Below, piece by piece: positions 35,409 through 42,660 of a stretch of 59,680 bases of DNA (positions are counted from its first letter, which is position 1; each line of letters starts with the position of its first letter). The notes under the pieces were generated by a model that was not told the origin of the DNA, did no database searches, and was given only the letters and a program-made list of their open reading frames with translations. This DNA is from Parabacteroides chinchillae (lineage in GTDB: Bacteria > Bacteroidota > Bacteroidia > Bacteroidales > Tannerellaceae), in the NCBI RefSeq assembly GCF_900108035.1, contig NZ_FNVS01000020.1, positions 1 through 59,680 on the forward strand, in the 5' to 3' direction. Made by a program: the position numbers and the translations under genes.

Positions 35409-37568
35409 TTATTTTTTTATGGCAGAATCTTTTGCTGTAAGTCCCATATACATCATTCTGTTGGCAATGGATCTCATAGAACTGACCGGGGGAAGCTGTC
35501 CGAAGAAATCTTCTACCGCTTCACGTGAGGCATTATTCAGATAAATATATAATGGTACATCTTTTATTATGCCTTTCAGGTGGTTCACATATTCATCATC
35601 ACTATATTTCCAAACTCTACGTGCGTTGGCAACTAAAATAGTTACATCGGATTTTTCTAAGAGGACAACAGGCAAACTCTCTTTTTGGACTGCCGGATAT
35701 TCCAATAAAAGAATGTCTGGCTTTTTATGGGTTTTGTAGAGTATATTAAATTCACTTGCCGTAATAAAAGATGCAGTAATTGGAAAATCTTTTCCTGCTA
35801 CAAGATAGAGTACTTCCAAACCCTGTTCTTCCCATTGGGATTTTATATATTTGGCTATAAAACTTTTTCCTTCCTTTGGTTCAATACTAAGAAGATTAAT
35901 AACGAGGGTTTTGTCTTTTCTTAAATATTGATTCAAACGATTACAAAGATATGATGCAGAAATACGATTGCACATTTTTATAAAACCTCTATATCGTAAT
36001 TGGGCATTTCCTGTAAAAGCCCCTAATATAGGAAGATGGGTAAGGCGACGGGTACGTTCTGCATCCCGGAGCGTGCGATCTAGAAGCTCAACAACTAAAT
36101 TGAACCCGATAATAAATATCATGGAAGTAAGGAATGCAGCTATAATAAGTAGCATTCGTTTACTTTTATCACTTGTTAATGGAAAAACAGGTTCTGTAAT
36201 AGTATTCAGATTTGAACTAGTCAATAACAAGTCTTTTTGTTTCATTTTTGCCATATTCAAAGCATGTAATACCTCTTGATAAGATGCTTCAACTAATTTA
36301 ATTTCCCTTTCTTGCCGGTTAATTTGTGTTCCTACAGGAGAGTAGGTCTGATATTGCTCCTTAAATTCTTGTTTGCGTTCGTCCAATATTTTTAGATCAG
36401 CCTGAGCTTTGGCACGAATCAGTGTTTGTTGCAGCCATTCATTAACGAGATTGTCAATGGCAACACCTTCTTTGCTTTCTTTGTAACTGTTTATCTGATT
36501 TGTCAATACGGCAATCTTTTGTTCTGCATTTTTTAGTTCTTCTTTATATCTTTTTAAATCATCGTCGGCATCTTGTTTATCTTCAGATGTGAAAATTTCT
36601 ATTTCAGTTATCTTCCCGTTGATGGTGGAAATTTGTTCAAGTGTTTTTATAAAGTCATCATTAACAGAAACAAGCTTTGTTCTTATATCCATGTATTGAT
36701 TTAGCTCTTCTAGTATTTTAGTCGCACTTTCGTATGCCCTTTTTGTTTCTTCATAACGGTTTTCGTAATCTGTAAATGAAATGGCAATGGCTTTTGTTTG
36801 TTCCAAATAATTGATGACACTATTTTCTATATTGTATTGAGTAAGTTTGTCTTCCAGGTTCGTTAATTGAGTTCTTAATCTTTTTAATTCATCTTCGTAA
36901 TACTTTACAATATCGTTCACTGTTTTATAACGTAGAGCACTGTAAGAATTACGTAATTCCTCACTTGTTAGTTTAACCGTACTTAATGCAATACCTGGGT
37001 CTGGAGATTGATAGGAAATATTAATCAAATCACTATTTCCCATACGTACAATTGAAATTTTAGACAGTGCATCACTGCTGTAAAAAGGATTATTCCCATT
37101 GAATAGTATATAAAAAAATCCCCGGGGATCGTCTTCTTTATATTGATTGAAATTTGCGACAGTTTTTTCGAAAGAATTTTTATCTACTAACTTTATTATT
37201 TCCTTGGGAGTAATAGCAAGTAATTCTTTGTAATTCTTTGCTGTGATATAGATATTGTCCTCCAAAGGGTTTCCCTGAATTAAATCTATGGCTACTAATT
37301 TCAATGATACTTTTTCTTGTGAACCTTTGGATTTAGTTAAGTTCACAATGTTGTCGAATGTGTTATTGATAGATTGCCAATCAGGCCTGGACTCATCACT
37401 TAATCCGGACTGCGAAGTGATACCGGTATAAATGCTGGTACTCACAGTATAAGTCTTTCCTAAAAATTGTGAAAAATAGATCACAAGGGCTGTAATAATG
37501 GATGTCCCGAATATTAACTGGTATCGGATTCTATATAAAAAACGTGATATATAGAGTGTTATATCCAT
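35409..37568 (-). CDS. Wzz/GumC-type chain-length protein with degenerate kinase domain
   Basis: The 719-residue inner-membrane protein has one membrane helix near 17-35, a long periplasmic coiled-coil part (about 230-430), and a second helix near 475-500. This is the layout of polysaccharide co-polymerases (PCP-2). The cytoplasmic C-terminal domain resembles a BY-kinase, with a Walker-A-like PKEGKSFIAKY. However, the Walker A' segment reads YLVAGKDFP instead of IDxDLRxP, and Walker B reads DILLLEYPA instead of an IDxPP-type motif. The tyrosine cluster at the end is missing. I therefore expect it to be catalytically inactive and structural. Confidence 0.8.
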   Translation of the reverse strand: MDITLYISRFLYRIRYQLIFGTSIITALVIYFSQFLGKTYTVSTSIYTGITSQSGLSDESRPDWQSINNTFDNIVNLTKSKGSQEKVSLKLVAIDLIQGNPLEDNIYITAKNYKELLAITPKEIIKLVDKNSFEKTVANFNQYKEDDPRGFFYILFNGNNPFYSSDALSKISIVRMGNSDLINISYQSPDPGIALSTVKLTSEELRNSYSALRYKTVNDIVKYYEDELKRLRTQLTNLEDKLTQYNIENSVINYLEQTKAIAISFTDYENRYEETKRAYESATKILEELNQYMDIRTKLVSVNDDFIKTLEQISTINGKITEIEIFTSEDKQDADDDLKRYKEELKNAEQKIAVLTNQINSYKESKEGVAIDNLVNEWLQQTLIRAKAQADLKILDERKQEFKEQYQTYSPVGTQINRQEREIKLVEASYQEVLHALNMAKMKQKDLLLTSSNLNTITEPVFPLTSDKSKRMLLIIAAFLTSMIFIIGFNLVVELLDRTLRDAERTRRLTHLPILGAFTGNAQLRYRGFIKMCNRISASYLCNRLNQYLRKDKTLVINLLSIEPKEGKSFIAKYIKSQWEEQGLEVLYLVAGKDFPITASFITASEFNILYKTHKKPDILLLEYPAVQKESLPVVLLEKSDVTILVANARRVWKYSDDEYVNHLKGIIKDVPLYIYLNNASREAVEDFFGQLPPVSSMRSIANRMMYMGLTAKDSAIKK

Positions 37569-38347
37569 TACCTGTTGATGATTTTGACATTTGTGAGCAT
37601 CTCTAATAAAGTAACAGCATTATGCAATGTGGCTCTGCCTTCCTGGTAGGTAATAACAGCGTTAGATCGGCGGCTTCTTTCCATAGACAAGGCAATGATG
37701 TCAATTTTTCCATTGATAAAGTCTTGTTCGGATATTTTCATCTGAGCGTTATATAAAGCTGCAGCATCAGATTTAGCTTTTAATGTAGCTAATTCTTGTA
37801 AAACATTATTGTATGCTTCAAGTATTTTGAGCTTACGTTCTTCAATTGATATTTCATATTCATAATCCAACTGGCGGAGTTTTGCCCTTGTAGCTCTTGT
37901 TTTTTGTTTTTGCCCAAATAAATTACCGAACGGTATGCTTACTGAAATACCTCCGTTATAGGTATGTTGGTTGTTTCCTATACTGGTTAGAAAAGGATTT
38001 TCATCTGTTGTCGATGTCGTGGAAAGTGAAACAATGCTGCCATATTGATATTGTCCATATATACGGAAATAGTTAAGCCATTCTCTTTTAGTTACTTTCA
38101 TCTCTGCATCAGCTTCTTCACGTTTTGCTTCGAATATTTTAATAGAAGGGTGATCATAAACTGATTGTAAAAATACAGACAATGAAGGTAACTGTATGCG
38201 TTCGTAATCATCCAGCATAGCTTGGATAGAGTCGCTTCCCGAACGAACTCTTACTTCTGTTGCCTTATCGAAATAAGTTTTTTTCTGCTTTTGGGCAAAA
38301 ACTAAAACAGGAGTGAATAGTATAATTATGACTAGAAATTTTTTCAT
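37568..38347 (-). CDS. Half-size TolC-like outer-membrane protein
   Basis: The protein has 259 residues from the ATG at 38347, which is followed at once by a signal peptide (KKFLVIIILFTPVLVFAQ). It has long helices and one TolC/OEP-type repeat (for example QKTRATRAKLRQLDYEYEI, then LATLKAKSDAAALYNAQ and DFINGKIDIIALSMERSRR). Full TolC-family proteins have two such repeats in ~450 residues, so this is about half. It occupies the place where a Wza-like exporter would be expected and may contribute to glycan export as an oligomer. That role is inferred. Confidence 0.6.
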   Translation of the reverse strand: MKKFLVIIILFTPVLVFAQKQKKTYFDKATEVRVRSGSDSIQAMLDDYERIQLPSLSVFLQSVYDHPSIKIFEAKREEADAEMKVTKREWLNYFRIYGQYQYGSIVSLSTTSTTDENPFLTSIGNNQHTYNGGISVSIPFGNLFGQKQKTRATRAKLRQLDYEYEISIEERKLKILEAYNNVLQELATLKAKSDAAALYNAQMKISEQDFINGKIDIIALSMERSRRSNAVITYQEGRATLHNAVTLLEMLTNVKIINR

Positions 38348-38372
38348 AGACCAATGTATTATATAATTTATC

Positions 38373-39548
38373 TTATACATTCTCCTTTTGGATGAATGCC
38401 GTAAATGTCTTGAAAATAATTGTCATATCCAAAATGAAAGAGAACGATTTGGCATATTTTATATCTAATTGTTTCCTTTCTTCTGCAGACATTTTTCCGG
38501 CATCTCCACGTTTCTCTACTTGCCACAATCCGGTTAATCCGGCCGGAGCCATGAATCTCTGTATGTATTCGTCACTAGTAAGTAATTCGGCTTCGTATAA
38601 AGGTAGCGGACGATTCCCTACAACTGACATATCACCTTTTAATATATTAAATAATTGGGGCAATTCGTCAATGCTATACTTACGTATAAATTTACCTACA
38701 TGAGTTATTCGCGGATCGTTTTCCAATTTGAAAAAAGTGTTGGAACGCTCTGTCTGTTTCGTTTTTAAATATTCGTTTTCTGATGTTTTTTGATTGTCCG
38801 AAAACAGAACAACTTGGCTTTGGTCATATTCTGATACAGATATAGTGTCGTTTTTTTTATTCATTGAAGCGCAACCTGTATCATCTTCGGCCATATACTG
38901 ATTCAACCGTTTATATTCGGCCAGTCGTCTGTCGGCGTCGGCATACATGGAGCGGAATTTGTAAAAATAAAATATCTTATAATTACTGCCTACACGCTTG
39001 GCTTTATAGATAACCTGTCCTTTGCTTTCCAAACGGATAGCCAATGCTGTGGCAAGAAGAACCGGGGATAGTAATAATATAGCCGATAAAGATGATATAA
39101 TGTCAAAAAAACGTTTCCATGGAGGCATTTTGAATGTGCTTAAATCACATTCCGCAAGAGTGTCATTTGTCTGGGTTTTGTTGTGATAGGTTATGGCAAA
39201 TGATATCATTTTGTTTATTTCTTCCTTTGTAATATTTTGAGAAATAATACAATCTATACCCGCTTTCAAATAAGGTAGTTTTTCTTCTTTTGGTAAGGGA
39301 GAACTTACCAGAATAATATAAATATTGGGATATAATTGTACTAACTGTTTGATTATATGGACATCCGTACTTGTGTGTTTTCTTTCAAAAAATATACAAC
39401 ATTCAATCTCATTGCTTTTCTGATTGCTTGTTTGAGAAAGCAAGTTATTTACCCGCAGACTATTTGAGCAAATGGAGATATCCTTGTTTATTGCTTTTTT
39501 TAAATGTTCTGCAATTTGTATATTATTTCCGAAAAAGACGTAATGCAT
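38373..39548 (-). CDS. Pseudo-receiver domain fused to a bacterial sugar transferase
   Basis: The 391-residue protein begins with a ~125-residue receiver-like domain (IYIILVSSPL, LKAGIDCIIS) in which the phospho-acceptor Asp and the Lys are not conserved. The C-terminal part is a WbaP/Pgl-type phosphoglycosyltransferase with one membrane helix near 150-172. Its motifs are KAKRVGSNYKIF, YKFRSMYADAD, FIRKYSIDELPQ, VGNRPLPLYE and PAGLTGLWQVEKRG. It should attach the first sugar phosphate to undecaprenyl phosphate. About 60 polar residues are inserted in the catalytic domain (around 225-290). Its start lies 2 bp after the response-regulator stop. Confidence 0.82.
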   Translation of the reverse strand: MHYVFFGNNIQIAEHLKKAINKDISICSNSLRVNNLLSQTSNQKSNEIECCIFFERKHTSTDVHIIKQLVQLYPNIYIILVSSPLPKEEKLPYLKAGIDCIISQNITKEEINKMISFAITYHNKTQTNDTLAECDLSTFKMPPWKRFFDIISSLSAILLLSPVLLATALAIRLESKGQVIYKAKRVGSNYKIFYFYKFRSMYADADRRLAEYKRLNQYMAEDDTGCASMNKKNDTISVSEYDQSQVVLFSDNQKTSENEYLKTKQTERSNTFFKLENDPRITHVGKFIRKYSIDELPQLFNILKGDMSVVGNRPLPLYEAELLTSDEYIQRFMAPAGLTGLWQVEKRGDAGKMSAEERKQLDIKYAKSFSFILDMTIIFKTFTAFIQKENV

Positions 39549-39550
39549 CT

Positions 39551-39913
39551 CTATCTAAGGATTCTTTTTATTCTAACTCGTAATTCTTCCGGGTTAAATG
39601 GCTTTAAAATAAAGTCTTCAGCGCCTTCTTCAAATAAACGTATTCTGTTTGCACTGCTTTCAACAGAGGATAGAATTAATACTGGAATGTCTTTAAACAT
39701 TTCATTAGACTTTAAATATATCAAAAAGTCTTCACCTGTCATCTCCGGCATATTCAGATCGGAAATGATTGTATCTGGAATATTTCCCTCTTTCAACCAT
39801 GCAATTGCTTTGATCGGATTTTCAACATATTTTACTTCGTAAAGAGATAAGTAAAGCATGATGATCTTCGCAATCTCTGGTTTGTCATCAACTAAAAGAA
39901 TCGATTTTTTCAT
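39551..39913 (-). CDS. Single-domain response regulator
   Basis: This is a 120-residue CheY-like receiver with acidic pair Asp9-Asp10, phospho-acceptor Asp52 (ISDLNMPEM), Ser82/Ser83 and Lys104 (LKPFNPEE). It has no output domain. It is the first gene of the polysaccharide operon, with only 2 bp before the pseudo-receiver/sugar-transferase fusion. It may therefore act by protein contact on that enzyme or on a cognate kinase, rather than on DNA. Confidence 0.88.
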   Translation of the reverse strand: MKKSILLVDDKPEIAKIIMLYLSLYEVKYVENPIKAIAWLKEGNIPDTIISDLNMPEMTGEDFLIYLKSNEMFKDIPVLILSSVESSANRIRLFEEGAEDFILKPFNPEELRVRIKRILR

Positions 39914-39959
39914 ACAACAATACCAAAGTACCCGTTTTTACATCTTTAAATGTCATACT

Positions 39960-39968
39960 GCAAAAGTA
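39960..39968 (-). promoter_or_regulatory. Promoter of the exopolysaccharide operon
   Basis: The minus strand reads TACTTTTGC, a full -7 consensus match, 47 bp before the response-regulator start. A T-rich stretch (TAGTTTTTC) about 20 bp upstream may be the -33 element. No other strong element is obvious between the genes down to 22182. Confidence 0.6.
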
Positions 39969-40062
39969 AAGCAATTATTTTAGAAAAACTATATAATTCA
40001 TTACTTTTTTAGTCCCATATGAGACTGGATAATAAAAATGGGATATATAAAAAATAATTATT

Positions 40063-40071
40063 TAGTTTTGT
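40063..40071 (+). promoter_or_regulatory. -7 promoter element for the GH51 gene
   Basis: TAGTTTTGT matches TAnnTTTG, 25 bp before the ATG at 40096. The intergenic region 39914-40095 thus carries two divergent promoters. Confidence 0.55.
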
Positions 40072-40095
40072 ACAATCAAATATGCGAGATAATAA

Positions 40096-42579
40096 ATGGA
40101 TAGATTAAAATTATATTTTTTGCCCATATGGCCTTTTGTATGTGGGTTGTTTTTTTTTCATTTAACAGGATGTAGGCCTGAAATGCCAATTACGTCTGTT
40201 ATAACCATTGATGCAGAAAGCGTAACACTCTCTACAAATAAGGAATTATACGGGCTGTCTTTTGAAGAAATTAATCATGCTATAGATGGCGGAATATATG
40301 CCGAACTGATACAAAACCGTAGCTTTGAAGATGGAGTTCCTCCTTTGAATTGCCCTTTTGATGCTTCCCGGAATTTATTAATTACTCCTAATGGATGGAC
40401 TTTACCTTTTATAAAACCCGATTCTATACCTGGCTGGCATTGTCTGTCTCCAAATACAAATATATATCCGGATAGCAAAGAGTTAATCAATGATGCGAAT
40501 AAAAGGTCATTATTGGTTTCTGCAAATGCATCTGCTGAAGGGGGGAGAGGTGGTGTTGTTGCTGAAGGTTATAAAGGAATACCACTCCGAAAAGGTGAAA
40601 AATATAATTTGTCGTTATTTATTAAAGGTGCTACAATAACCCCGAAGACGGTTCATGTTACATTAGAAGATTCGGTAAAGGCTTCTGTATTGAGTGATAT
40701 CGCAAGTTTTCCTGCATCCTATGAATGGAAGCAATTTTATCATACTTTTACAGCTAACCGTGATGTAGACAATGCTGTTTTGACAATCTCTGTCGATACA
40801 TCTGCCATATTTTGGTTGGATATGGTTTCTTTATTGCCTGAAAAGACTTGGAATGGCAGGCCAAATGGTTTGAGAGCTGATTTGATGGAAAAAGTAAAAG
40901 CTCTTAATCCTGCTTTTATTCGTTTTCCTGGAGGAAGTTTTGTTGAAGGATATACAGCCGGTACTTATCCGGTCTGGAAAGAAACAATAGGAAATGTGGC
41001 TGGACGTAAGCACTTTTGGGGTGTTTGGTCTTATGGCACTACCAACGGCATTGGCTTTCATGAATATTTGCAAATGTGTGAAGATCTGGAAGCAGAACCT
41101 GTCTATGTTGTTAATAGCGGTGTGACAAGCCAAAGCCGCCGTCCCCGTTATGAAGATATAACAGCTATGGATAAACTGGTGAAGGACGCATTGGATGCTA
41201 TTGCGTATGCAAATGAACCGGCCGATTCTACTTATGGAGCTATGCGTGCCAAGAATGGCCATCCCAAGCCATTTGGTTTGAAATATATAGAGATTGGTAG
41301 TGAAAATTACGGGCAAGAATATGCAAAACGTTTTGCTTTGTTTCGTGATGCCATTAAAAAAGCTTATCCGAATATAACTGTTATAAGCAGCTCTTTTATT
41401 TCACGTAAAAATAGAGCAGATTGGGTTGACTCGCATTTTTACTCAACAGAAAACTTCTTTATCTCTAATAATGACCGCTATGAGACGGATAAGAACTATC
41501 GTCGTTCTCAAGGTGTTTTTATCGGAGAGTTTGGTTCCGTATCGGAAAAAGAGACAAGTACATTGCAGAATGCAATAGGTGAGGCGTGCTTTCTTATTGG
41601 GGCGGAAAGTAATCCGGATATAGTTAAAAGACTGGCTTATGCGCCAGTCTTTATTAATACTAATTTTGAACGTAACCGTTCGGCAATGATTGCATTTAAT
41701 AATACACAGATTGCACTTTCGCCATCATATTATTTATTACAGATATTTGCCAATAACCAGGGAGACGAGGTTTTGAAGACGGAGGTCGATACGTATAAAC
41801 GTCCTCAGATTACATTCGGCAGAGCTGCAATTGAACTATTTGACAACAGCTATGATATTAAGGATGTTAAAATAAATAATACATCAATAACGGACGCAGT
41901 TGTCCAAACCGGCGGATGGAAAATGGATGATGGCACTTTTGTTCCTGATGCAAATCGTTGGAACTATGTATTAATGGGTGATTCTACTATGCATGATTAT
42001 GAACTCTCTGCGACTATCCAGCGGACAAAAGGTAGTGGACAAATACAATTTCGTTTACGTGATAACGGAATGGTGGATGAAAAGAGTAATTATATAGGCA
42101 TGACAATCGGTGCAGGTGTTTCTGAATTATATCAACAAGCTGCTACTGTAAGGGATTCCCTTGTTGCACTTAAACCCTTTGCTTTTGAAAATAACCGTTG
42201 GTATACAGTTAAATTATCTTGCAAAAATGAGCAGGTCAAATGCTATGTGGATGATGTTTTACTACATGAGGTTAATTTACGGCCGCTACCTTCGTTAGTC
42301 TCTGTCGCAACTTTGGATAAAAAGACGAATACGATTTTATTGAAAGTGGTTAATACTACCCGCCATGAAGAAAAGACCGAACTGAAGTTAAATGGTATAA
42401 GCGTAAAAAATAATGCTGAACTGATTCAACTGGCCGGTTCGCCGGAGACGATGAATACAATTTCTGTTCCGGACGCTATTACCCCTGTTAAGAAACGCGT
42501 TTCCTTTTCTATCGGAGGGCCTATGGTCTATAAATTCCCGCCTAATTCTATTACGTTGTTGAAATTAGAGGTAGACTGA
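40096..42579 (+). CDS. GH51 alpha-L-arabinofuranosidase lipoprotein
   Basis: The 827-residue product has a lipoprotein-type N-terminus (hydrophobic stretch ending LTGC at 25) and is expected in the cell envelope. Order: a GH51 N-terminal strand (YGLSFEEINHAIDGGIYAEL), a carbohydrate-binding-like insertion (about 85-260), and a TIM barrel. The barrel has acid/base Glu403 in IEIGSENYG and nucleophile Glu478 in IGEFGS. An alpha-L-AF C-terminal domain follows, itself interrupted by a LamG/concanavalin-like insert (about 620-725). It should release arabinose from arabinan or arabinoxylan side chains. It diverges from the polysaccharide operon. Confidence 0.85.
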   Translation: MDRLKLYFLPIWPFVCGLFFFHLTGCRPEMPITSVITIDAESVTLSTNKELYGLSFEEINHAIDGGIYAELIQNRSFEDGVPPLNCPFDASRNLLITPNGWTLPFIKPDSIPGWHCLSPNTNIYPDSKELINDANKRSLLVSANASAEGGRGGVVAEGYKGIPLRKGEKYNLSLFIKGATITPKTVHVTLEDSVKASVLSDIASFPASYEWKQFYHTFTANRDVDNAVLTISVDTSAIFWLDMVSLLPEKTWNGRPNGLRADLMEKVKALNPAFIRFPGGSFVEGYTAGTYPVWKETIGNVAGRKHFWGVWSYGTTNGIGFHEYLQMCEDLEAEPVYVVNSGVTSQSRRPRYEDITAMDKLVKDALDAIAYANEPADSTYGAMRAKNGHPKPFGLKYIEIGSENYGQEYAKRFALFRDAIKKAYPNITVISSSFISRKNRADWVDSHFYSTENFFISNNDRYETDKNYRRSQGVFIGEFGSVSEKETSTLQNAIGEACFLIGAESNPDIVKRLAYAPVFINTNFERNRSAMIAFNNTQIALSPSYYLLQIFANNQGDEVLKTEVDTYKRPQITFGRAAIELFDNSYDIKDVKINNTSITDAVVQTGGWKMDDGTFVPDANRWNYVLMGDSTMHDYELSATIQRTKGSGQIQFRLRDNGMVDEKSNYIGMTIGAGVSELYQQAATVRDSLVALKPFAFENNRWYTVKLSCKNEQVKCYVDDVLLHEVNLRPLPSLVSVATLDKKTNTILLKVVNTTRHEEKTELKLNGISVKNNAELIQLAGSPETMNTISVPDAITPVKKRVSFSIGGPMVYKFPPNSITLLKLEVD

Positions 42580-42602
42580 TATAAGCTACAAGAGATTATA
42601 AA

Positions 42603-42640
42603 AAATCCTCCCGTATGTTTCATATAATACGGGAGGATTT
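42603..42640. terminator. Bidirectional terminator between GH51 and GH20 genes
   Basis: AAATCCTCCCGTAT at 42603-42616 pairs perfectly with 42627-42640 over 14 bp, with a T-rich end, between two convergent genes. Confidence 0.8.
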
Positions 42641-42660
42641 CTATATAGCTGGAGTTTGTA

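Noticed and set aside
35409-37568. Active tyrosine autokinase (Wzc-like)
   Set aside because: Walker A' and Walker B acidic residues and the terminal tyrosine cluster are missing.
22182-39913. Classic Bacteroides capsule locus with an invertible promoter and UpxY/UpxZ
   Set aside because: No UpxY/NusG-like gene is present and I could not find inverted repeats flanking the promoter at 39960-39968.
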